The notes beneath the pieces are model-generated. The model saw nothing but the letters and a program-made list of their open reading frames with translations. It was not told where the DNA came from and did not search any database. 64,000 nt of DNA from contig CAWHGB010000003.1 of assembly GCA_963828855.1 (NCBI GenBank), positions 1-64,000 on the forward strand, read 5' to 3'. Source of the stretch: CAVVEQ01 sp963828855. GTDB taxonomy: Bacteria; Chloroflexota; Anaerolineae; Anaerolineales; Anaerolineaceae. The position numbers and the translations under genes were made by a program. This document shows positions 46,317 to 55,547 of the stretch, piece after piece (the stretch's first letter is position 1; each line of letters starts with the position of its first letter).

Positions 46317-48680
46317 ATGAGCACTGATCCCCTTCCGGAATCAAATCCCGAAAAAAACCTGCCGGTTAACCCCGCGCAAGTGGAGATCAATCTTGACCTG
46401 GAGCCCGGGACGGATCTGGAAGTCAGGCTGGTTGCTCGGACCGAAAATGGAAAACCGCTCGCGTCCAGGGTGGTGAAGTTCCGCAACCCGGCATCACCCG
46501 GGAAGGGATCAACTTCTTCCATCAAAATTGATGAAGAGGAAATTCCCGTTTCAAAGAATGATAACTTTGAGCCCAGCACCCGCTCCCCGGTCCGGGAAAA
46601 ATCGGGTCTGTTTTGGGCCGGCTTTCTGATGTGGTGGGCGAATCTGGGGCGATCCTGGGGCAAACGATCGACCTTCTGGTTGTTTGTCAGTGCCGTGATG
46701 ATCTACCTGGTTACACGCCTGATCGCGCTGGAATCCTTCCCGATCTACTTCTTTACCGATGAGGCAGTACAGACCATCCTTGCTCAGGATTTTCTCCGGG
46801 ATGGCTTCACCAGCTATAACCACGAATTCCTTCCCACTTACTTCGTCAACGGCTCACAGTATAACCTGAGCACTTCGGTCTACCTGCAGGTGCTGCCCCT
46901 GGCGATCTTCGGGAAATCCATGTTCGTGACCCGTGCCACAAGTGTTTTGGTCACGGTGCTGGCCGCGGTTGCGGTCGGATTGACTATGTTGAAGGTATTC
47001 AAAAGCCGCTTTTCCTGGCTCGCCATCCTGCTCCTTTCGATCACACCGGCTTGGTTCCTGCACTCGCGCACCGCTTTTGAAACAGCGCTGGCCACCACTT
47101 TCTACGCAGTCTTTATTTATTGTTACCTGATCTACCGAACACAGAATCCCCGCTTCATTTATGGCGCGGTTGCCGCGGGTGCGCTCTGTTTTTATAGTTA
47201 CAGCCCCGCCCAGATGGTCATGCTGATCTCAGCAGTGCTCCTGGTTTTATCTGATTTGAAATATCATCGTGAGCACTGGAAGATGATTTTAAAAGCCTTC
47301 GGACTTGCCATTGTGCTCGCACTTCCATACTTCCGCTTCCTTGCAGCGCATGGCGAGGAGAATTATCGCCACCTGATCATCCTGCAATCCTACTGGTTAT
47401 CCGATAAAACCCTGCCGCAAAAACTGGGTATCTTTGGCTTGGAATACCTCAAAGGGTTGAATCCCTTCTACTGGTTCCTGCCCAATAATACGGATTTTGT
47501 GCGTCACGTGATGAAAGGCTATGGTCATATCCTGCTCGTGACCCTGCCCTTCTTCGTGGTGGGGATCATCCAATGTTTGCGTCATTTCCGTAAACCTGAA
47601 TACCGTGCCCTGCTGATCTTCTTCCTGGCTGCGCCGGCGGGGGCTGCTCTGGTGGAACTGGGGGTTACCCGCGCATTGTTCATGGTAATCCCGGTGGTGT
47701 TGTTGACTGCCATCGGGATTGAACTTGTGTTGGTTTGGCTGGAAAAACGACGCATTTCGCATAACGCCCTCGCAGGCGGATTGTTTGCCGGACTGGCTCT
47801 ATTCAACTTTTACATGCTGCGGGATACGGTGATCAATGGATCGGTCTGGTACACCGATTACGGGTTGGGAGGAATGCAATATGGTGGCAAGGAGCTTTTC
47901 GGAGAAGCCCGCCAATTCCTGCAGGAGAACCCGGGCACCTACCTGTTGATCACGCCATCCTGGGCCAACGGGGCGGATATTCTTGCCCGCTTTTTCTTCA
48001 ACGATCCGCAGCCATTCCAGCTTGGGAGTATCGATGGGTACATCGACCAGAAACAACCCCTCACCGCAAACACAGTTTTCGTGGTAACGCCAGAGGAATT
48101 AGACCGGTTGAAAGCCACGGGAAAATTTACCAACCTGCGCATCCTGAAAACCATGCCGTATCCTACCGGCAAGCCGGGTTTCTATTTCATCAAGATCGAT
48201 TATGTGCCAAACATTGATGAAATTTTCACTGCTGAAAAAGCCTCCCGCTTGAGCTTCCAGGAATCCAACATCAACCTCGAAGATGGCACCCCTGTGAGAG
48301 TCCGCTATTCACCATTGGATATGGGACCGATTCAGAATGCTTTTGATGATAATGAAGGCACACTTATCCGCTCGGAACAAGCCAATCCTTTAAAGATGCA
48401 GCTTTTCTTCAAAAATACGCGCGATATGCAAAAAATCTCTGTGCGGGTGGGTGGTACTCCCACGGAGGTGACAGTGGAAGTGTACTCACCTGGATCAGAG
48501 ACTCCACTTATCTTTAAATCCGAAAAAGAGGAAACGCCTGATTCGCGGGTTGTGCCAGTCGACTTTGGTAAAGTGCTTTCGGTCTCGAGGATTGATATTT
48601 CTACCAAAAGCATCCGTGATGGTGAGCCTGCCCACGTGCACATCTGGGATATTGATCTGCCCCAGGCAGCACCAAAATGA
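46317..48680 (+). CDS. GT39-like membrane glycosyltransferase (PMT/ArnT superfamily)
   Basis: 787 residues. A cytoplasmic, charged N-terminus of about 115 residues is followed by about ten membrane helices. The first lumenal loop carries the acidic pair expected of GT-C enzymes (YFFTDEAVQTILAQDF). The last 250 residues are soluble and beta-rich (VRVGGTPTEVTVEVYSPG), perhaps a carbohydrate-binding module. Such enzymes transfer sugars from polyprenyl phosphates to proteins or lipids outside the membrane; Thr/Pro-rich lipoproteins of this genome would be plausible but unproven acceptors. The stop overlaps the next start (ATGA). Confidence 0.75.
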   Translation: MSTDPLPESNPEKNLPVNPAQVEINLDLEPGTDLEVRLVARTENGKPLASRVVKFRNPASPGKGSTSSIKIDEEEIPVSKNDNFEPSTRSPVREKSGLFWAGFLMWWANLGRSWGKRSTFWLFVSAVMIYLVTRLIALESFPIYFFTDEAVQTILAQDFLRDGFTSYNHEFLPTYFVNGSQYNLSTSVYLQVLPLAIFGKSMFVTRATSVLVTVLAAVAVGLTMLKVFKSRFSWLAILLLSITPAWFLHSRTAFETALATTFYAVFIYCYLIYRTQNPRFIYGAVAAGALCFYSYSPAQMVMLISAVLLVLSDLKYHREHWKMILKAFGLAIVLALPYFRFLAAHGEENYRHLIILQSYWLSDKTLPQKLGIFGLEYLKGLNPFYWFLPNNTDFVRHVMKGYGHILLVTLPFFVVGIIQCLRHFRKPEYRALLIFFLAAPAGAALVELGVTRALFMVIPVVLLTAIGIELVLVWLEKRRISHNALAGGLFAGLALFNFYMLRDTVINGSVWYTDYGLGGMQYGGKELFGEARQFLQENPGTYLLITPSWANGADILARFFFNDPQPFQLGSIDGYIDQKQPLTANTVFVVTPEELDRLKATGKFTNLRILKTMPYPTGKPGFYFIKIDYVPNIDEIFTAEKASRLSFQESNINLEDGTPVRVRYSPLDMGPIQNAFDDNEGTLIRSEQANPLKMQLFFKNTRDMQKISVRVGGTPTEVTVEVYSPGSETPLIFKSEKEETPDSRVVPVDFGKVLSVSRIDISTKSIRDGEPAHVHIWDIDLPQAAPK

Positions 48681-49093
48681 CCCAGACCACGAATGCCCGT
48701 CATAAGCGGTCCACCGTGCTGATCATCCTATCCGGTGTAACCCTGGCGATTTCCCTGCTCGGGTGGTTGCGGCTGCTGGTGGCGGTTGGCGACTGGGACT
48801 ACCTGGGTGAAATCGCGCCAGCTGTCCTGCCCGTTTACCTGGCGATCTCGGGCGTGATCTGGGCTTTGATAGGATTGGTCTCCGCGGTGGGGATCTGGTT
48901 ACGCCGACGCTGGGCGCTCATCCTGCTTGGATGTGCGGTGATCAGCTTCACCGTCTGGTATTGGATGGATCGATTACTGCTCAGTGCCAACCCTGAGGCG
49001 AATTCCAATTGGGCTTTCAGCTTGTTAATGACTGCCGGGATCCTGATCTATTTTTCAGGTTCGATCCTGGCAGTCTGGGAGGAAACAGTATGA
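48677..49093 (+). CDS. Four-helix membrane protein, unknown
   Basis: 138 residues with four membrane helices (STVLIILSGVTLAISLLGWL, AISGVIWALIGLVSAVGIWL, WALILLGCAVISFTVWYW, SLLMTAGILIYFSGSILAVW). It overlaps the genes on both sides by four bases (ATGA), so it is in one operon with the glycosyltransferase and the CYTH gene. The family is not recognised. Confidence 0.75.
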   Translation: MTQTTNARHKRSTVLIILSGVTLAISLLGWLRLLVAVGDWDYLGEIAPAVLPVYLAISGVIWALIGLVSAVGIWLRRRWALILLGCAVISFTVWYWMDRLLLSANPEANSNWAFSLLMTAGILIYFSGSILAVWEETV

Positions 49094-49710
49094 AATCCAC
49101 TGATCAGCAAGGTGACCACCTGGAAGTGGAAATTAAATTCCATCTTGACGATCCGTACGCTTTCCTGGAAAAAGTTAACCAGCTGGGGGCGGAGTTGATG
49201 CAGCCACGGGTTTTTGAGCGGAACCTTCGATTCGATACCCCCGATGGAAGGATGCGGGCAGCACGGGAGGTTTTGAGGCTGCGGCTGGACTCCCGGGCAC
49301 GGTTAACCTTTAAAGGTCCCGCGCTGCAGGATCAGGACGTTGCCGTTCGTTCCGAGATCGAGTTCACCGTCAGCGATTTTGACGAAGCTCTCCGCTTTCT
49401 GAAAGCGCTCGGTTATGAGGTGGTCGTGATTTACGAGAAGTACCGTACCACCTTCATGCTGGATGGTGCAGAGATCACCTTGGATGAAATGCCTTTCGGC
49501 GTGTTCTGTGAAATTGAAGGCCGCGATGCTTCCGCTGTGGAGGAAATTGCCCGAAAGCTGGATCTACCCTGGAATCAACGCATCCAAGCCAGTTACCTTC
49601 AATTGTTTGACTTCGTAAAAAACCGGCGGGGGTTAAAGATGCAGGATCTCACTTTCGAGAATTTCACCGGTTTCCAGTCGGTTCCGGAGGATTTCCTGCC
49701 TGACCCGTGA
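49090..49710 (+). CDS. CYTH-domain protein (class IV adenylate cyclase/thiamine triphosphatase-like)
   Basis: 206 residues from ATG 49090. The CYTH signature ExExK is VEIKF near residue 17 (EVEIKFHLDD). Further tunnel residues are in RFDTPDGRMRAAREVLRLRL, ARLTFKGPAL, VRSEIEFTV and YEKYRTTFMLDGAEITLDEM. CYTH enzymes act on triphosphates through a metal in a beta-tunnel; the length and CyaB-like spacing fit a class IV cyclase-type protein, but the reaction cannot be fixed. It is last of a three-gene overlapping operon. Confidence 0.87.
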   Translation: MKSTDQQGDHLEVEIKFHLDDPYAFLEKVNQLGAELMQPRVFERNLRFDTPDGRMRAAREVLRLRLDSRARLTFKGPALQDQDVAVRSEIEFTVSDFDEALRFLKALGYEVVVIYEKYRTTFMLDGAEITLDEMPFGVFCEIEGRDASAVEEIARKLDLPWNQRIQASYLQLFDFVKNRRGLKMQDLTFENFTGFQSVPEDFLPDP

Positions 49711-49825
49711 TCTTTATCTGCCAGGGGTTCTCAGTGTGGGGTGGATTGAAAACCGATAAAAAGGTGATTTGTTGTTATAATTCCCCCTCGCATTTAATAG
49801 CTCGTCAGTTCATCGAAGGTGCAGG

Positions 49826-50155
49826 ATGCCGCTTTATACATATCGTTGCGACAATTGCGGAGTGCAATTTGACCAACAGCAAAAATTTACAGACAATTCT
49901 CTGACTGTATGCCCGGAGTGCGGGAAAAAGAAACTGCACAAGGTCTATAGCCCGGTGGGGATCGTTTTCAAGGGATCCGGTTTTTATGCCACGGATCATA
50001 AATCCCCTTCCGGAATGAAATACGGGGCAAAATCTGAGGAAAAGTCCGACTCATCAAGTGGGGAGAAACCTGCCGAATCTACCGTGAAGAAGGACGCACC
50101 CACTGAATCGAAACCCGCCCCATCCGAAAAAACGGAGTCACCAGCTTCAAGTTGA
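49826..50155 (+). CDS. FmdB-family zinc ribbon protein
   Basis: 109 residues. It begins MPLYTYRCDNCGVQFD and continues with CPECGKKKLHKVY: two CxxC pairs forming a zinc ribbon. The C-terminal half is a Ser/Lys/Pro-rich tail of low complexity. FmdB-type proteins are putative regulators or small accessory proteins without a settled role. GGTGCAGG precedes the ATG, and a TATAAT is at about 49775. A terminator follows. Confidence 0.9.
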   Translation: MPLYTYRCDNCGVQFDQQQKFTDNSLTVCPECGKKKLHKVYSPVGIVFKGSGFYATDHKSPSGMKYGAKSEEKSDSSSGEKPAESTVKKDAPTESKPAPSEKTESPASS

Positions 50156-50180
50156 TAATTTGTTGCTAAAGGGAAGATCA

Positions 50181-50205
50181 AACGCCGGAAAACCGGCGTT
50201 TTTTT
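50181..50205 (+). terminator. Terminator after the FmdB-type gene
   Basis: AACGCCGG and CCGGCGTT form an 8-base stem around AAAA, followed by a run of T. Confidence 0.9.
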
Positions 50206-50330
50206 AATTATTGGAACCAATCCCTATCGGCTGCCATCAAAAACTATCAAAGAGGGTCAAAATTGACCTTAAACCATTGATGATATGATTATGCCTTTGT
50301 AGAATGATATCAACTTCCGGGAGTGAATGT

Positions 50331-50471
50331 ATGACAAAACAAAACAAATCCAATGGCAGACCGGGCAAGTCCAGCGATCAGCGCCGGATGCGGGCATATC
50401 AGATCGTTATGGCCGTTATCGGGTTGATCGTAGTGCTTTCGATGGTGATTGCCGCGGTCGCCAACTACTAA
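50331..50471 (+). CDS. Small single-helix membrane protein
   Basis: 46 residues. A basic start (MTKQNKSNGRPGKSSDQRRM) is followed by one membrane helix (YQIVMAVIGLIVVLSMVIAA). GGGAG lies nine bases before the ATG. The stop is ten bases before the DUF4173 gene, whose AAGGAG overlaps it, so they are probably one operon. The function is unknown. Confidence 0.75.
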   Translation: MTKQNKSNGRPGKSSDQRRMRAYQIVMAVIGLIVVLSMVIAAVANY

Positions 50472-50481
50472 GGAGATTACC

Positions 50482-52059
50482 ATGCCCCGTAAAACGGGAT
50501 ACTTCTGGCTGGCTGCCCTTCTGGGCGGTTGGGCTGTCGATTTTCTCTTCTGGGGTCAAACCCCAGGCATTTCCATCCTCCTATGGGTCGGGTGGATCCT
50601 TCTGCTGGGGATAGGCCTCGGAATAATGGAGGGCATCCGCCCATCACGGATCAACCTGCTGGTTGTGGTTCTGGCGCTCCTGGCTGGAGCGGTTCCTTTG
50701 CTGCGGCGCGAACCATTCACCCTTTTCACCGCCTGCGTGCTGGCTTTTTGTTTTCTCTGCCTTCTGGCGTTTTCCTTCCCAAATGGCTTTTGGATTTATT
50801 ACCGCATCAGGGATTACCTGGCTGCCAGCTTGAGGCTTATCGCGGACTGGTTTACTGGAGGTCTGCGCTTGAAAAAGGTACCCTCTGGGGAAGCGGAAGC
50901 GCAGAAAACCACCGGGAAAAAGGGTGGAAACACATTGTTGCTGGTGCTCCTGGGGATCCTTCTGGCGCTGCCCCTGCTCGGCATATTCGGAGCACTTCTC
51001 TCCTCCGCGGATCCTGTTTTCGGCAGCCGCCTGGCGGATTTCCTCAAGGTATTCAATATTCAGAACCTGCCCGAATATCTTTTCCGGCTTTTCTATATCC
51101 TGGTGCTTACCTATTTCATTGCCGGATCATTTGTGCATGCGTTCTATAACCGCCACGATCAAAAACCTGATCCAGCCAGGGATACTTTCCACCCGTTTTT
51201 GAGCTGGATCCCGGCGACCGTGATCCTGGTCCTGGTGGATGTGCTGTTCCTGTCCTTTGTGGTGATCCAGTTCACCTATTTCTTTGGCGCGCAATCCAAT
51301 ATCACCGCGGAAGGATATACCTTCGCGGATTATGCCCGCCGGGGATTTTTCGAACTGGTCAGCGTGGCTGTGATCAGCCTGATGCTGGTATTTGGACTGG
51401 GCGCCATCACCCAGCGCCAGACGCGAACCCAGCAAACCGTCCTGGCCGTCTTGAATCTGATTTTGATCTGCCTGGTTCTGGTCATGCTCCTTTCCTCATG
51501 GCAACGCTTGAACCTGTATGAAGAAGCCTATGGATATTCCCGCCTGCGAACCTACACCACGGTGTTCATCCCCTGGTTGGGGGCTTTGCTGGTGGCGGTT
51601 GGGGTGCTGGATATGCTGGGAAAAATGCGCTGGTTCGCTCTCAGCCTGGTGATCGTAATCGCAGGTTTTGTATTCAGCCTTCCCCTGCTGAATATTGATC
51701 GTTTCATTGCCAGCCGGAATATCGACCGGGCGGTGGCGGGCGAGGAGTTTGACGCGGCTTACCTGGCAGTCCTTTCCGCCGATGCTGTACCTGCCATGTT
51801 TGATGGGTATTACAACGCCGGGTTCAACCTTCGCGATAAAACCAAACTTGGCGCTTCGTTGGCATGCATTTCCCGCCAATACCTGCCTCCTCAAAAGCAA
51901 TCCTGGCAGTCTTTCAACCTGCCGGATGCCACTGCGACCGCATTATTCGCGGTGAACCGGGAGATGCTTGCCAAATATACCCTCAGCGAGATGGATGGGT
52001 TATGGCAGGCGGATGCCGGCGGCACGCCCCTACCTTGCAGCGCCAATATTTGGGACTGA
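50482..52059 (+). CDS. DUF4173/DUF4153-type polytopic membrane protein
   Basis: 525 residues from ATG 50482 (AAGGAGATTACC before it; the frame opens earlier at 50449 inside the upstream gene). About 12 membrane helices. The DUF4173 block GYTFADYARRGFFELV is present after QFTYFFGAQ. A soluble C-terminal part (ALFAVNREMLAKYTLSEMD) follows. Function is unknown; related proteins occur near two-component and envelope genes. Confidence 0.85.
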   Translation: MPRKTGYFWLAALLGGWAVDFLFWGQTPGISILLWVGWILLLGIGLGIMEGIRPSRINLLVVVLALLAGAVPLLRREPFTLFTACVLAFCFLCLLAFSFPNGFWIYYRIRDYLAASLRLIADWFTGGLRLKKVPSGEAEAQKTTGKKGGNTLLLVLLGILLALPLLGIFGALLSSADPVFGSRLADFLKVFNIQNLPEYLFRLFYILVLTYFIAGSFVHAFYNRHDQKPDPARDTFHPFLSWIPATVILVLVDVLFLSFVVIQFTYFFGAQSNITAEGYTFADYARRGFFELVSVAVISLMLVFGLGAITQRQTRTQQTVLAVLNLILICLVLVMLLSSWQRLNLYEEAYGYSRLRTYTTVFIPWLGALLVAVGVLDMLGKMRWFALSLVIVIAGFVFSLPLLNIDRFIASRNIDRAVAGEEFDAAYLAVLSADAVPAMFDGYYNAGFNLRDKTKLGASLACISRQYLPPQKQSWQSFNLPDATATALFAVNREMLAKYTLSEMDGLWQADAGGTPLPCSANIWD

Positions 52060-52077
52060 AGAAAAAATAATCATGAT

Positions 52078-52112
52078 GTCACGGTCCTGCCAATCGCGGG
52101 ACCGTGACTTTT
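52078..52112 (+). terminator. Terminator after the DUF4173 gene
   Basis: GTCACGGTCC (52078-52087) pairs with GGACCGTGAC (52099-52108), followed by TTTTCT. Confidence 0.75.
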
Positions 52113-52162
52113 CTGGTGGGGGGAAGAAAATCCTCAATTTCCCACGTGGTAAAATCTTTTCC

Positions 52163-53456
52163 ATGAAAACAATCGCGATCGTCGGCGCAGGGGTGGGGGG
52201 TATGTCGGCTGCCTGGGATCTACGCAAGGCTGGTCATGCTGTCACCATCTTCGAAGGATCGGATTCGGTCGGAGGTTTGGCGGGTGGGTTCCGGCTCCCT
52301 AACTGGGAGTGGTCGGTGGAGAAGTATTACCACCACTGGTTTCAGACCGACAAGGATATCCTCGGGCTGATCCGCGAGCTGGGATGGGAAAAAGACGTAG
52401 TCTTTCCCCGACCGAAAACGGTAGTCTACGCCAACGGGAAATTCGCCCCCCTCGATTCCCCCATGGCTGCGCTCACCTTTCCGGGTTTCAACCTGCTGGA
52501 TATCGCCCGTTTTGGCTTCGCCACGGTCTATCTGCGTTATCTCTCCGGTTGGCGCGGGCTGGAAAAGCACACAGCTGATGACTGGATGCGCAGGGCGTAC
52601 GGCGACCAAGCTTTATGAGCTGCTTTTTGAACCGCTCCTGCAGGGAAAGTTCGGCAGCCATTACCAGGAAGTGAATATGGCCTGGTTTTGGGCCAGGTTG
52701 AAGACACGTACCACCCGCCTGGGTACTTTCCAAGGAGGTTTCCAGGCATTCGCCGATCGGTTTGCCGAGCGGTTGAGAGCTGAAGGGGTGGAAATCCGAC
52801 TGAATAACCCCGTCGAAGGTATAAGACCCATTAAGGCTGGAAAGCTGGAAATCACGAGCGGCAGGCAGCGGATCGAGTTTGACCAGGTGCTTGTCACCTC
52901 CTCACCCGCGCTGCTGGCCCGCATGGCTCCAGGTCTCGACCCCGCCTATCTTAAAGGATTACTGGAGCTGAAGAGCCTGGGGGCAGTGGTGCTCAGCCTT
53001 GCAATTGGTCATCCGCTTTCTAAAGAAGGATTCTATTGGTTCAACCTGCCCAAGAAAGCTGGGTTCCCTTTCCTGGCCTTGGTGGAGCATACCAACTTTC
53101 TGCCAACCAGCTGCTTTGGTGGGGATTCAATCGTGTACTGCGGCGATTACCTGGAAACAGGTCATGAATATTTCACGCTCTCCAAAGAGCAGCTCCTGGA
53201 AAAATTCCTGCCCGGTTTAAAGCGGATCAACCCGGAATTTGAGCTTGGCTGGGTCAAGGAATCCTGGTTATGGAGGACGAATTACGCGCAGCCCATCCCA
53301 TTGAAAAACCATTCGAAAAACATTCCCGCGCTAAAAACACCCATGCAGGGATTATTCTTCGCCAGCATGAGCCAGGTGTACCCCTGGGACCGCGGAACCA
53401 ACTTTGCGGTACAGGTTGCGCGAAAAGCTGCGGGTTTGATGCTCTCCGCGGATTGA
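52163..53456 (+). CDS. FAD-dependent amine oxidase/phytoene desaturase-like oxidoreductase, one frameshift
   Basis: About 431 residues after bridging a break near 52605 (WMRRAYG to TKLYELLFEPL). The dinucleotide motif is AIVGAGVGGMSAAWDLRKAG, then the acidic IFEGSDSVGGLAGGF. The C-terminus MSQVYPWDRGTNFAVQVAR closes the FAD site. The family includes protoporphyrinogen oxidase, carotenoid desaturases and UDP-galactopyranose-mutase-like proteins; the exact reaction is unknown. TAAAAT (52150-52155) ends seven bases before the ATG and no ribosome site exists, so it is a leaderless candidate. Confidence 0.82.
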
Positions 53457-54087
53457 TTCTACCCACGGAAAACTGGATTAAGAATCTTTAACATTCAGAA
53501 TCCCCACTTAATTTTCTTAGCGCATTAAGTGCGAAAAAAGGAAGTATTAGAGTAATAACCGATCATTAAATACGAATTGCCTGATTCACCCAGTTTTTTA
53601 ACCAAGATGGCGTAAATACCCAATAAAATGGCAAAACCACTTGCTTTTATGAAGCCCGAGAAACGACCGTTCGGTTGTCTGAGCATGCATCCCGTACCGA
53701 AAATGATTTTTTAATGCAGGTCGATATTAAGCGAAATTGACACGCTCGCAAAAGCTGGTATACCACCTGTGGAGAGAACTCATGCGAATTCGTCCAGATA
53801 TGGTGTTGGACATATCTTTCCAATAGATGGATTCCAGGAATTCACATGACCGATTCTTTAACATTCACAATCTTAAAAAACGTCTTTTTTTTAGCTGGGC
53901 GTAGGGTAAGCGGCTTGTTCAGCGAACCACCGTCTGCTAGAATATCATCACTCCGGCAGGCATGATCAACCGGATAAGCACCTGTATTGCATCAACAACC
54001 GATCCATTTTTACCCACTGCTTCGATGTTGGCAGGATGGCATCGCCATCCCTGGTGGTGGTAGCGGACACCAAAACGGAGTGACTGA
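53457..54087. other. 631-base gap upstream of dnaA with a 22-base direct repeat
   Basis: No supported gene. Two near-identical 22-base segments in the same orientation, 53481-53502 (AGAATCTTTAACATTCAGAATC) trimmed core CTTTAACATTC, and 53851-53872 with the same core, bracket 348 bases. GGATGGC (54034-54040) and GCCATCC (54044-54050) form a hairpin in the dnaA leader. No cluster of TTATCCACA DnaA boxes is visible. Confidence 0.4.
53915..53943 (+). promoter_or_regulatory. Candidate dnaA promoter
   Basis: TTGTTC (53915-53920), a 17-base spacer and TAGAAT (53938-53943), giving a leader of about 138 bases that contains the GGATGGC/GCCATCC hairpin. Confidence 0.4.
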
Positions 54088-55419
54088 ATGATGAATTCAC
54101 AAACTGCATGGGAAGCGACACTCGGACAGTTACAGATGGAGTTGCCCAAGTCTTCATATGAGACCTGGGTGCGTAATACCGAGCTTGTTTCCTATGATAC
54201 TGATACCTTCATCATCGGCGTTCGCAATGCCTTCACCCGCGATTGGCTGGACAACCGGTTAAAAAATACTGTCAGCCGCTATCTCACTGGTTTGATGAAT
54301 CGGCCACAGGCTGTTCAATTTATCGTGCATTATGGGGAGGCAGATCCGCCTGCTTTTGAAACAGTCAGAGAAGAGGAGCCCATTGGGCAGCTACCTGCCC
54401 GGGTCAATTCTTCATTCAACCGGCGTTATGCATTCGAAAATTTTGTGGTGGGTGCCTCCAACCGTTTGGCACATGCTGCTTCCCTCGCCGTGGCGGAATC
54501 CCCCGCGCTGGCCTATAACCCACTCTTCCTTTATGGAGGGGTGGGATTGGGGAAGACCCACCTGCTCTTTGCCATTGGCAACGCCGCCCTCCAGAAGGGA
54601 TTGCAGGTACTCTATGTGACCTCGGAAGAATTCACCAACGATCTGATAAATTCAATCCGCACCCACACCACGCCTGCCTTCCGCGAACGTTATCGCCGGA
54701 TCGATGTTTTATTAATCGATGATATCCAGTTCATCGCCGGCAAGGATGCGACCCAGGAGGAGTTCTTCCACACCTTCAACGCCCTCCACGCTGCAAGCAA
54801 GCAGATCGTGGTCTCCTCCGACCGGCCGCCCAAAGCGATGGTGACACTTGAAGAGCGATTGCGCTCCCGATTCGAGTGGGGGCTCGCGGCTGATATCCAG
54901 CCGCCAGATTTTGAAACCCGCGTGGCGATCCTGCGCTCCAAAGCCGAGCGGGCGGGGCGGACTGTTCCAGCCGATATCCTGGAGATGATCGCCCGCCAGG
55001 TGCAATCCAACATCCGCGAGCTGGAAGGCGCGCTTACCCGTGTGCTGGCGTATTCGGATCTGACAAATCAGCCGCTGAGTATCAGCCTGGTGCAGAGTGC
55101 TCTCATGGATATGCTGCCGCAGCAATCCGAACTCAAGCCGCGCCAGATCATTGATGTGGTGGCAAAATCCTATGGGATCTCCAGCGAAAATATGCTGGGG
55201 CGCTGCCGGACCGCGGGGATCGCTCTTCCCCGCCAGGTAGCAATGTATTTGCTGCGAGAAGAGGCTGACCTTTCCTTCCCGCAGATCGGGCAGGAATTGG
55301 GTGGGCGGGACCACACTACAGTGATGTATGCCTGCGAGAAAATGTCCGAGCAGATCGAAACGGACGATGGATTGCGGAGGCAGGTCCTCGCCATCCGGGA
55401 AAAGCTCTACGGGAGATGA
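54088..55419 (+). CDS. dnaA: Chromosomal replication initiator DnaA
   Basis: 443 residues. Domain I is at the N-terminus (AWEATLGQLQMELPKSSYET). The AAA+ core has Walker A YGGVGLGKTHLLFAIG, Walker B IDVLLIDDIQFIAG and the sensor SSDRPPKAM. Domain IV has the DnaA-box-binding signature GGRDHTTVMYACEKM. GGAG lies nine bases before the first of two ATGs (54088, 54091). It initiates replication by melting oriC. The next gene is RNase J rather than the usual dnaN. Confidence 0.97.
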   Translation: MMNSQTAWEATLGQLQMELPKSSYETWVRNTELVSYDTDTFIIGVRNAFTRDWLDNRLKNTVSRYLTGLMNRPQAVQFIVHYGEADPPAFETVREEEPIGQLPARVNSSFNRRYAFENFVVGASNRLAHAASLAVAESPALAYNPLFLYGGVGLGKTHLLFAIGNAALQKGLQVLYVTSEEFTNDLINSIRTHTTPAFRERYRRIDVLLIDDIQFIAGKDATQEEFFHTFNALHAASKQIVVSSDRPPKAMVTLEERLRSRFEWGLAADIQPPDFETRVAILRSKAERAGRTVPADILEMIARQVQSNIRELEGALTRVLAYSDLTNQPLSISLVQSALMDMLPQQSELKPRQIIDVVAKSYGISSENMLGRCRTAGIALPRQVAMYLLREEADLSFPQIGQELGGRDHTTVMYACEKMSEQIETDDGLRRQVLAIREKLYGR

Positions 55420-55444
55420 ACCGGATGTTTCCAATCAGGTATGG

Positions 55445-55535
55445 TATAATTCATCGATGAATTTGGCAGCACCCATGCCTGTACGTTGAAATATTTTTAA
55501 CCTCGGCCGGGTAATACCGCCGGGGTTTTTGTTTT
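55445..55535 (+). promoter_or_regulatory. RNase J leader: extended -10 promoter, leaderless decapeptide ORF and terminator-like hairpin
   Basis: TGG-TATAAT (box 55445-55450) is an extended -10. Six bases later ATG 55457 opens MNLAAPMPVR with TGA at 55487-55489. Then CCTCGGC and GCCGGGG form a hairpin (about 55501-55528) followed by a T run. This is the layout of a transcription attenuator in front of the RNase J gene. The hairpin may equally just terminate dnaA transcripts. Confidence 0.45.
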
Positions 55536-55547
55536 GAAAGAGGAAAA

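Noticed and set aside
53457..54087. Replication origin upstream of dnaA
   Set aside because: No cluster of TTATCCACA-like DnaA boxes or AT-rich unwinding tract could be seen.
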